Assembly: GCF_947489565.1 (NCBI RefSeq)
Contig: NZ_CANLEA010000003.1
Location: 310,001-374,000, forward strand
Length of the DNA: 64,000 bases
Direction of reading: 5' to 3'
DNA from: an uncultured Kordia sp.
Lineage (GTDB): Bacteria > Bacteroidota > Bacteroidia > Flavobacteriales > Flavobacteriaceae
Position 1 is the first letter of the stretch, and each line of letters starts with the position of its first letter. The notes under the pieces are model-generated. The model ran no database searches and had not been told where the DNA came from. It was given only the letters and a program-made list of their open reading frames with translations. The position numbers were made by a program, and so were the translations under genes. Positions 16,149 to 23,111 of the stretch are shown here, piece by piece.

Positions 16149-17411
16149 TTATTTTGTTGTATATACTAAGTGTTGATAGTCCATGTTTTCACTTAAATTA
16201 AGTTCTTGTAAATGTTTTCCTGAAACGTCTTTGCAACGTTGTTTGAGTTCGATTTTCTCTTTGGATGGAATTGCCAATTCTGCATTAATTGATTGATACC
16301 AACCTTCTTCATATTGGTAGTGGTAGTGCAAATATTCTTTTACAGGAAATATAAAACCATCTATTTTAGATTGTAACTCTGTAATGAGACCTTTAATGGC
16401 TACTATTTCTTTTTTTAAATCCGTAATCTTAGAAATTGCTTTGTCTTTTTTGTTTAATTCATTTTTAATTTCCTCTCTCTTGTTTCTAATAAAAGCTCGA
16501 ATCTTATCTACATTCTCATGTTCTTTCATTACAAAGTCGAAGACTAATCCCCAAATCACATACACGACAAATCCTGCGAATATAATTCCCCAAAAATTGA
16601 CACTTTTTAAAGCTATAGTAGGAGAAAAACTTTCGCCAATAGTACTTTCATAGTCAAATATTTTCTTCTCAATGAGGTATGCTAAAATAATATCAAAGAA
16701 AAAGGTTAATAAAAATAGTGCGCTGAGTTTTATATACGATCCTCTTGTTTTTTCCTTTTGAAACATGTGAATCAAATATCCTAATCCCATAAATACAAAC
16801 GGAATCGTTCCTACGAATATAGCTTCTAACATTCCATCAGATATCGCTTTTCCTAATGCATTTGAATCAAATATGGCAGCACTTACACTGTTGTTATCAA
16901 AATCTTTAAAAAATGCAGAATACGATGCTGATATATAGAATACAAAAAGATAAACGGTAATTGGCAAAAGCAATAATAGTCCTATATAAAACTGTGCTTT
17001 TGGTTTTTTATCCGTTACAATTCCGTACGCATCTGGTTTCTGTTTTACATTCACCATATCGTGTTTTAGTACTTCTATTTGTTCATTAATTTGTACTTCT
17101 TGTTCTTGATATATGGAAAGTGCCGTCTCTCTCTTTTTTAGTTCTGTACGCTGCTTTTCTTGCGATTCAACATAAGGTTGCTTTAATACTTTTTGTTCGT
17201 TCAATTGTTTTCGACAGGAGTTTTCGAACGTATTGTATAAATTTTTCAAGCAAACAGCAAAGGTCATTTCATCTCCTGAAGCTTTTGTTGAAGCTCCGTA
17301 TCCACTTTGATGATACGTTATACGAACTTGCTCTCTAGCATCATGCGTGTTCTCTTTTTCTTCAAAAGAAAACGTTTCTTTTAGTTTAAATAATTTTTTT
17401 ATGGAAGTCAT
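16149..17411 (-). CDS. Four-TM coiled-coil membrane protein
   Basis: 420 residues. A cytoplasmic N-terminal region with a coiled coil (~65-125) is followed by four hydrophobic segments (~143-163, ~195-215, ~228-247, ~270-292) and a second coiled coil (~300-345), then a soluble tail. No catalytic motif is visible. It sits between TerB and the vWA lipoprotein with spacers of 3 and 1 bp, so it may connect cytoplasmic TerB to the exported vWA protein. This link is inference. Family not recognised. Confidence 0.75.
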   Translation of the reverse strand: MTSIKKLFKLKETFSFEEKENTHDAREQVRITYHQSGYGASTKASGDEMTFAVCLKNLYNTFENSCRKQLNEQKVLKQPYVESQEKQRTELKKRETALSIYQEQEVQINEQIEVLKHDMVNVKQKPDAYGIVTDKKPKAQFYIGLLLLLPITVYLFVFYISASYSAFFKDFDNNSVSAAIFDSNALGKAISDGMLEAIFVGTIPFVFMGLGYLIHMFQKEKTRGSYIKLSALFLLTFFFDIILAYLIEKKIFDYESTIGESFSPTIALKSVNFWGIIFAGFVVYVIWGLVFDFVMKEHENVDKIRAFIRNKREEIKNELNKKDKAISKITDLKKEIVAIKGLITELQSKIDGFIFPVKEYLHYHYQYEEGWYQSINAELAIPSKEKIELKQRCKDVSGKHLQELNLSENMDYQHLVYTTK

Positions 17412-17414
17412 TTT

Positions 17415-17813
17415 TTAGGAATTAATCTCGTTAATTAACACTTCTTTTTTTATGCCCTTTTTAGCACAGTCCAATAAGTAATCCGTGATATCGTTGATGT
17501 TTTCTTCAAGGAATTCAAATTTTTTACAATACTTTTTTAAAGTCATGTATTCATCTTCTGTTACTTTCTTGTCTGCCCAAATCATGATTGCTAAATCGTA
17601 TAAATAGGATATTCGATCTTTTTTAGTTTTTGGGATGGACGCATCATGTGAAGGATTTAGTAATATCTCGTTTAGTTGTTCTTTCGAAATCCCTCTTTCT
17701 TCTGCAAACTTGTAAAGCATTCGTAGTTCCAACACATCAAAATCATCGTCTACAAAAGCCATTTGATACAATCGCAGAAAGTGACTTTTTAATTCGTTTG
17801 TTATCATTATCAT
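17415..17813 (-). CDS. TerB-like protein
   Basis: 132 residues, nearly all helical. Two acidic motifs ('AFVDDDFDVLELRML' and 'IWADKKVTEDEYMTL') match the duplicated metal-binding helices of the TerB fold. TerB proteins are linked to membrane-associated stress and phage-response modules, often with vWA proteins, as here. Met residues at positions 1 and 3 are both possible starts. Confidence 0.8.
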   Translation of the reverse strand: MIMITNELKSHFLRLYQMAFVDDDFDVLELRMLYKFAEERGISKEQLNEILLNPSHDASIPKTKKDRISYLYDLAIMIWADKKVTEDEYMTLKKYCKKFEFLEENINDITDYLLDCAKKGIKKEVLINEINS

Positions 17814-17826
17814 CTTAGTTTATTGA

Positions 17827-18030
17827 TTAACAACTACAAGCTTCTCTATCAACATATGATTTATTACCATTGTCATTAATATAGTAACAACCACATTCTG
17901 GTCCTCTCCAAAGTTGTTTCCCATTAGTGTAGATTCCACATTTTTGCTCAATACAATTTTCATCTTCTTCAGTACATGATGACAAGCTTATAAAGCATAA
18001 AATTGTTAATGCGATAATTAAATTTTTCAT
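17827..18030 (-). CDS. Small Cys-rich lipoprotein
   Basis: 67 residues: SpII signal peptide with lipobox 'SLSSC' (Cys 19) and a short exported part with six more Cys (C-x5-C...C-x-C...C-x-C). The spacing suggests disulfides or metal binding. Spaced 13 bp from terB and 22 bp from the metal-binding-repeat gene. Confidence 0.7.
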   Translation of the reverse strand: MKNLIIALTILCFISLSSCTEEDENCIEQKCGIYTNGKQLWRGPECGCYYINDNGNKSYVDREACSC

Positions 18031-18052
18031 TTGTATTCGTTTTATTGGTTAG

Positions 18053-18853
18053 TTAATGTTGGTAGCATCTTGTACTACCTTTTTTTACTTTTCTTTTACA
18101 TCTTTTCCCTTTTCTTGTTGTTCCTGAGCACTGAACTGTATAATATTTTCGTGAAGAAGATGATTTTTTATATTTTCTCTTTTTTTCCTTGTCATTTCCT
18201 GAAGGAATTGAATGATTTAATTGCTGTGTGTCTTTTTTATTTTCTGATATCGGTTTACAAAACTTGCATGCCTTATAGTTCTTAGAAATTGCATCATTAA
18301 TTCCAATCGCTTCTTTATTGTCACCTTGAAGTTTACAGGCTTTTGTATGAAAGTATTTCTTCCCTCTTGAAGCAACATATACCGTTTGCAATTCTTCTTT
18401 TAACTTAGAAAGTGATCGCTCATGTTTTTTAGTTGTTACTTTTTCATAAGATGATTTACAATACTTACACGCATTATAATTTGCAGCAAGTGCATCATTG
18501 ATTCCTATGGGTTCTTTGTTATTTCCTTGAAGTTTACACACTTTTGTGTGAAAGAACTTCTTCCCTTTTGATGCAACATATACCGTTTGTAATTCTTCTT
18601 TTGAAGTAGAAAATGATCGCTCATGTTTTTTAGTTGCTACTTTTTCATAAGATGGTTTACAATACTTACACGCCTTATAATTTGCAGCAAGTGCATCACT
18701 AGTTCGTATTGCTTCTTTGTCATTCCCTTGAAGTTTACACGCTTTTGTATGAAAGTATTTCTTCCCTTTTGAAGCGACATATACCGTTTGCAATTTTTCC
18801 TTTGAACAAGACAAAAAGCATATTAAAAGTACTATGCTGTGATACGATCTCAT
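18053..18853 (-). CDS. Exported protein with three H-x3-C...C-x2-C repeats
   Basis: 266 residues. Signal peptide with lipobox 'FLSC' (Cys ~16). Three ~66-residue tandem repeats follow, each with 'LQTVYVAS-GKK-FHTK-CKLQG' and then 'N-ACK-CK'. H, C and the C-x-x-C pair look like a zinc site and recall the Ada metal-binding-like motif of secreted nucleases. The end has 'CSGTTRKGKRCKRKVKKGSTRCYQH', a separate small Cys/His basic motif. DNA repeats of ~198 bp show recent internal duplication. The small protein at 20002 carries a related motif. Function unknown; metal or nucleic acid binding is likely. Confidence 0.75.
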   Translation of the reverse strand: MRSYHSIVLLICFLSCSKEKLQTVYVASKGKKYFHTKACKLQGNDKEAIRTSDALAANYKACKYCKPSYEKVATKKHERSFSTSKEELQTVYVASKGKKFFHTKVCKLQGNNKEPIGINDALAANYNACKYCKSSYEKVTTKKHERSLSKLKEELQTVYVASRGKKYFHTKACKLQGDNKEAIGINDAISKNYKACKFCKPISENKKDTQQLNHSIPSGNDKEKKRKYKKSSSSRKYYTVQCSGTTRKGKRCKRKVKKGSTRCYQH

Positions 18854-18855
18854 GA

Positions 18856-19989
18856 TTATTCTACGGGAACTCGTATCCTTGTTTCATTAATTTTCATCCT
18901 TGTTTTATGCAAGGTTTTATATAGAGGTTCTTCGCGTTCTCGGTCGTAGATTACATCTTCAAATATCTTTACTTGCTTTACTGCAATTATTTTTACATTG
19001 ACATTGATACCTCTTGTAAGATTATCATTAGATAAGCCAACGTAAAAGTTTCCTTTTGGGAATTGATCGTGTCTACCGAAAGCAGCACGCCCTTTTCCCA
19101 TATCAAACTGTAAAAACTGTTGATCGTTGTAAAACTTTTGAGCATTCTCATTATCAGGAATGAAATAATATTGAACATCATCACCTATGTTGGGTAGTAT
19201 CATATCAGTTATTTTTCCAACTGCCAATGCCCCTAATGGCGTCGTATAACGAGCGGCTACACCTTTTGCTAATTCTTTAACACTTTCTAGATTTTTCTGA
19301 TATGCCTGTTGTGATGCTTCTCCAACACCTATCCAATATGCCCAAGACAAAAGCTTTTCTTGCCTGTAATTCGTATTGGTAAGATTGGGTAGACTTACTC
19401 TTAAATATGAATTGTTGTTATTATTTAGATTTGTCCGAGAATGAACCCTTTCAGATTTATCAAACATTAGAATTTCTTCTAACCGTTCTTCTTTTAATTC
19501 TCTTACTTTTTCTTGATATTTTACAGTTCTGTATCCTGTAAGGCTATCTTGCGTATACTTTACATAGGTAGTATCTTTTAGTACTTTCCATGTCCAATCT
19601 GTATTAAAATCAATTTTAGAAACATCTGAAGGAATTCTTTGTATTCTTGCTCTGCAAACTCTATTAGTCAAAGAAGAACTGTAAAAACGAAACCTAACAA
19701 CACCTTTCTTTTTAATTTTTATTTTCTGATTAACAAGCTTGCTAACTTTAAACTCAGATAGTAAAATATTAGATGGTAGCGCCGTAATTTCTACACTTTT
19801 TATATGCCTGCCTTTTATCATTTCTATATTGAACAAAATTTCATCTCCCTCTTCAAAAGAGTAATAGTGATCTATTGTTTTTTGAAATGATAGTTTAATA
19901 CTGAGATTTGCTACATCTACAGGTTCAGTGGCATTAGCAATGCTAATGCCAAAAAGAACCATTAGAAATACATATATTGTATTTTTCAT
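18856..19989 (-). CDS. Exported hypothetical protein of the caspase operon
   Basis: 377 residues with a Sec signal peptide (~1-20, ending 'IANAT'). A beta-rich N-terminal half ('EEGDEILFNIEM', 'GVVRFRFYSS') resembles a carbohydrate-binding or Ig-like fold. A charged coiled segment (~140-180), an Ala-rich helix (~225-255) and a beta-rich tail follow. No known catalytic motif. It starts 12 bp after the small 68-residue gene and ends 2 bp before the repeat protein, so it is co-transcribed. Periplasmic or outer-membrane location is expected. Confidence 0.7.
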   Translation of the reverse strand: MKNTIYVFLMVLFGISIANATEPVDVANLSIKLSFQKTIDHYYSFEEGDEILFNIEMIKGRHIKSVEITALPSNILLSEFKVSKLVNQKIKIKKKGVVRFRFYSSSLTNRVCRARIQRIPSDVSKIDFNTDWTWKVLKDTTYVKYTQDSLTGYRTVKYQEKVRELKEERLEEILMFDKSERVHSRTNLNNNNNSYLRVSLPNLTNTNYRQEKLLSWAYWIGVGEASQQAYQKNLESVKELAKGVAARYTTPLGALAVGKITDMILPNIGDDVQYYFIPDNENAQKFYNDQQFLQFDMGKGRAAFGRHDQFPKGNFYVGLSNDNLTRGINVNVKIIAVKQVKIFEDVIYDREREEPLYKTLHKTRMKINETRIRVPVE

Positions 19990-20001
19990 ACTGAATCAGT
20001 T

Positions 20002-20208
20002 TTAAGAAGTATGACAAGATTCTGAGCAATGCTTACAGCCATTAACTTGTGAATAATGTTTTTTAGCTTCTCTAACTGCGCTATCGCAACTATAAAATTC
20101 TCCTAAATAAATTCTATTCTCTGCCTTTGGAAGCCAATAACAATCAGATGTATGTACTTCATGATCTCCATTTGCTTGTGCATTTTTGTTTACGTAATAC
20201 TTTTTCAT
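20002..20208 (-). CDS. 68-residue Cys/His small protein
   Basis: It contains 'EVHTSDCYWLP' and 'NGCKHCSESCH', an H-x3-C...C-x2-C arrangement like the repeats of the 18053 protein, but has no signal peptide. Probably one zinc-binding unit acting in the cytoplasm. The 50-bp gap to the TIR gene is the longest in the operon. Confidence 0.7.
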   Translation of the reverse strand: MKKYYVNKNAQANGDHEVHTSDCYWLPKAENRIYLGEFYSCDSAVREAKKHYSQVNGCKHCSESCHTS

Positions 20209-20258
20209 TCTTTCTAGTTTTAAATTAATTTGAGTTTATAAATTGTTTGAGTTTTTTA

Positions 20259-21002
20259 TCATTCCGAAAGCTGTGCTTTGATGTCTCGTACTACCATATC
20301 GCGTTTGGGTTCCCAATGCAATTGTTTTTGGACTTTTAAGCCAAATTTGTGTTCGAGTGTCGCTTTGAGTAAGTCTAGTTGCTTTTCTTGATCTATTTGT
20401 ATTCCTTGAAAGTTTTGAAATACACCTTTCATTTCTTCCAATTTGAATGGAGGAATCGCTATAGAAATTTGATCTTTTGTTAATCCCCAAGCAGCTCCCA
20501 TTTGAATTATACACTTATTAGAGCTGTAAAAGTGATTGGAGATCATAAATAAAACAAGTACTTCGTCGTTGAGTCGATCTTTTATTTCGTCTTCAAAATT
20601 TTCTCCTAATGAAGCTCCATACCCTTCTAGTGAAGAACAAAAAATGTGTTCAGGACTAATTCCAATACCTTGTAATAATTGAATGAAACTTTCTACGATT
20701 TGTTTGTCTTTTAAATCATGACTGATAAAGATTTTCTTTAGTATTGGTTTTGATGTTGATTGCTTTCTAGTTCCTGATTTTATAAAGGATAGGCTTAATT
20801 TTAAATCTTTAGCAATCTCTAATATAGTTTCATTACTAGCTTTCCCTATGAGGCGTTTTATAGCTTCTTGTGAATATTTTATGTCAGAATTACTCTGAAT
20901 TTGATAATCATCCAGAATATTTAAAATTTCATCTGTATTATACGTAGATTGTAATGTAAAATAGATATCCTGAACTAATCTGAATTTTTCTGTGGGTGTC
21001 AT
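20259..21002 (-). CDS. TIR-domain protein with N-terminal helical domain
   Basis: 247 residues. Residues ~1-75 form a small helical domain ('EKFRLVQDIYFTL', 'IKRLIGKASNETILEIAKDLKL') of the kind seen as effector-associated adaptor domains. Residues ~90-210 form a TIR_2 domain ('KIFISHDLKDKQIVE', 'LFMISNHFYSSNKC', 'MGAAWGL'). The residue normally Glu in the C-x-x-E-[LM]-G motif is Gln 167 here, so NADase activity may be lost and the domain may act as a scaffold. It sits one small membrane gene from the caspase. Role in signalling or cell suicide is inferred. Confidence 0.82.
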   Translation of the reverse strand: MTPTEKFRLVQDIYFTLQSTYNTDEILNILDDYQIQSNSDIKYSQEAIKRLIGKASNETILEIAKDLKLSLSFIKSGTRKQSTSKPILKKIFISHDLKDKQIVESFIQLLQGIGISPEHIFCSSLEGYGASLGENFEDEIKDRLNDEVLVLFMISNHFYSSNKCIIQMGAAWGLTKDQISIAIPPFKLEEMKGVFQNFQGIQIDQEKQLDLLKATLEHKFGLKVQKQLHWEPKRDMVVRDIKAQLSE

Positions 21003-21012
21003 AGGTTCGTTT

Positions 21013-21375
21013 TTAAAATTCTTCTAATAAATATTTTGCTTTTAACTTTCTACGTAGTGCTTTAGAAATCGAATAGGTATCAATGCGTTCTACTACTTCT
21101 GTTGTACTTGCCAGTAATAATCGTATCCGATCTTTTTCTATTTTATGTTCATAATATTTTAAAATGAGATAGGAAGAAAACTGATAGCTCAAAACTCCTA
21201 TAATGACCAAAACACCAACTCCTTCCTCCATTCCAATGTCAAATAATGATAAATTCTTCAATGTCGATGTAATAGCGTAAAATCCTGTATTCTCATTATT
21301 CATTATTACCAATTCATACAATAGTCTCGGTATTCCAAAACCAACGGCATACGTAATGATTTCATCTTTCCCCAT
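21013..21375 (-). CDS. Small membrane protein between caspase and TIR genes
   Basis: 120 residues with one clear hydrophobic segment (~52-72, 'GVLVIIGVLSYQFSSYLIL') and a possible first one (~7-25), followed by a basic helical tail. It begins 2 bp after the caspase stop and ends 10 bp before the TIR gene. A membrane effector or anchor activated by the caspase or TIR protein is possible; no family recognised. Confidence 0.7.
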   Translation of the reverse strand: MGKDEIITYAVGFGIPRLLYELVIMNNENTGFYAITSTLKNLSLFDIGMEEGVGVLVIIGVLSYQFSSYLILKYYEHKIEKDRIRLLLASTTEVVERIDTYSISKALRRKLKAKYLLEEF

Positions 21376-21377
21376 AA

Positions 21378-22313
21378 CTACAATCTGTTTTGTTTTACCA
21401 ATGACTTATAATAGCAACCTAAAGCTGTTAATGAACAACTCTTATTATGCAAAGCCGCTTCGTGTAGTGTACTTGCTTCTATTGGCGCTAACAAACCGTT
21501 GTCTTGGTATTTTTGCAAGTGTTTCATTATGGTCGCTAAAGGCGTTTTTGACTTGAGATAGTTTTCAGAAAGTGTCATTCCTGTTGTATCACCGTCAAAG
21601 TATACAGGAAGCTTTCTAAGTATTTTCAAAGAAATTTTGGGTGTACAATTTCGTAATGAAATCATGTGAGATACATGCGACTTAAACACTGGACGTTGAC
21701 TCCAAGCATTTAAAAAAACATCTGCGGTATAATAAATTCCTGAAAGTGTAATTTTTCCTCGCACATCAGCGGCGCTTCCTTTTAGAGCATCATATATGAT
21801 ATTGGTGAAAATTCCTCCATCATTTTTTTCATACGAATATTGATCTGCTGAGGCTGCTGCTAAAATGGAAACTCCTTCACGTAGAATTACTTTACGTTCG
21901 TTTAAATCAATAGTATTTCCTGCATCACCTGCATAACAACAATCCAAAATGATTATCACTTCATCTGCTTTTGAATTGTTTGCTATGGCAACAATTTCCA
22001 TCAGACTTACGCCTACATCTTCTGGTTTGGCATCTTGTGTAACTAAATACGTTCCTGCCACAGTTGTTGCACCATGTCCAGAAAAATATAAAAGTGTTGT
22101 CCCTTTTTCATGATTGAATAGTTTCTTTATATTTTTCCGAACTTCTGAACGTGTAACACTTTTTTTACTAGAAAGTAATAGTTTGCAATCAAAGTTAGGA
22201 TTCCCATTTTCGTGAATTTCCAATACCGATTGCATACGCAGTGCATCATTTTCACATCCCTTTAGAGGATTTTTAGGATAGTCATTAATTCCGATGAGTA
22301 ATGCTCTTCTCAT
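21378..22313 (-). CDS. Caspase-like peptidase (C14)
   Basis: 311 residues. The N-terminal 'RALLIGINDYP' strand, catalytic His 80 in 'LLYFSGHGA' and catalytic Cys 126 in 'IILDCCYAG' give an intact caspase/metacaspase p20 core (~1-200). The C-terminal ~110 residues ('PVYFDGDTTGMTL...ALGCYYKSL') are a small unassigned domain. It is the first gene of an 11-gene minus-strand operon. Prokaryotic caspases act as proteases in conflict and cell-death systems; the target may be a co-encoded protein. Cytoplasmic. Confidence 0.9.
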   Translation of the reverse strand: MRRALLIGINDYPKNPLKGCENDALRMQSVLEIHENGNPNFDCKLLLSSKKSVTRSEVRKNIKKLFNHEKGTTLLYFSGHGATTVAGTYLVTQDAKPEDVGVSLMEIVAIANNSKADEVIIILDCCYAGDAGNTIDLNERKVILREGVSILAAASADQYSYEKNDGGIFTNIIYDALKGSAADVRGKITLSGIYYTADVFLNAWSQRPVFKSHVSHMISLRNCTPKISLKILRKLPVYFDGDTTGMTLSENYLKSKTPLATIMKHLQKYQDNGLLAPIEASTLHEAALHNKSCSLTALGCYYKSLVKQNRL

Positions 22314-22341
22314 TTTTAGCTGGTTTGATTAGTTATGGATA

Positions 22342-22368
22342 CAAAGTTGCATGAAAGAGTCACACCAA
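22342..22368 (-). promoter_or_regulatory. Candidate promoter of the caspase operon
   Basis: On the minus strand TTG (22368-22366) and CAACTTTG (22349-22342) are separated by 16 bp. The -7 box differs from TAnnTTTG at one base and the spacer is one base short of the usual range. It lies ~30 bp before the caspase ATG, just after the terminator of the response-regulator gene. Confidence 0.45.
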
Positions 22369-22392
22369 AACAGCCTAATATTGTGGATACAA

Positions 22393-22418
22393 AAAACTCC
22401 TCAATATTGAGGAGTTTT
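22393..22418 (-). terminator. Terminator of the kinase-regulator pair
   Basis: Perfect 13-bp stem (AAAACTCCTCAAT and its complement) with no spare loop bases and a T run on the minus strand. It separates the two-component genes from the caspase operon. Confidence 0.8.
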
Positions 22419-22453
22419 ATAATTTGGTTGGTACTTATTTTGTTACGTTGGGC

Positions 22454-23098
22454 TTATAAAATTTTGTTATCAAAAGCATATTTTATCAAGCCTAATGAGC
22501 TTCTAACGCCTGTTTTTTCTATAAGGTTTCTACGATAGGTATCTACGGTACTGACCGCAATGTTTAATTTTTGAGCGATTTCTCCAGAAGTATGATCTTC
22601 AGATAATAATTTTAGTACTTGCAATTCACGTCTAGTGAGATGCACTGCTTTAGGTTCAGGCATTTTATTTGCAGTAATGTAATTTCCCAACACATCACCT
22701 TTTAAATATTCATTCCCATTCATAATGGTTTCTATAGCTTCTACAAATTCTTCTTTCCCTCTATTTTTTAGGATGTAACCGTTCGCGCCAGCGTCCATCA
22801 ATTCCTTGATAATGGTTCCTTCATCGTGCATGGTTAGGATTAATGTTTTGACCTCAATTTGAATCTTTTGTATTTCTTGTAAAACTTCAAAACCATTTTT
22901 TATAGGCATATCAATGTCTAAAACAGCAATGTCTACTTCATTTATATTTTCTTTAAGTAATTCCAATGCTTCCTCTCCATTTGAAGCTTCTCCAATGACT
23001 TTGATATGGGTGTGTTTTTTTAATAAGGATTGTAGTCCTTCAATAAACATTTTATGATCATCAGCAATAATAATTCGTATAGGTGTTTTATTTTTCAT
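22454..23098 (-). CDS. LuxR-family response regulator
   Basis: 214 residues. Receiver domain (~5-125) with the acidic pair DD 13-14, phosphoacceptor Asp 61 ('VLDIDMP') and conserved Lys near 112. LuxR HTH (~150-205, 'LTRRELQVLKLLSEDHTSGEIAQKLNIA'). The NarL/DegU type normally binds DNA when phosphorylated by the kinase encoded 13 bp upstream. Targets are unknown; the caspase operon directly downstream is one candidate. Confidence 0.92.
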   Translation of the reverse strand: MKNKTPIRIIIADDHKMFIEGLQSLLKKHTHIKVIGEASNGEEALELLKENINEVDIAVLDIDMPIKNGFEVLQEIQKIQIEVKTLILTMHDEGTIIKELMDAGANGYILKNRGKEEFVEAIETIMNGNEYLKGDVLGNYITANKMPEPKAVHLTRRELQVLKLLSEDHTSGEIAQKLNIAVSTVDTYRRNLIEKTGVRSSLGLIKYAFDNKIL

Positions 23099-23111
23099 CT
23101 GTGTTAATTAG

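Noticed and set aside
20236-20514. Minus-strand 92-codon frame inside the TIR gene
   Set aside because: It is a different-frame shadow of the TIR gene, with no independent start signal or family features.
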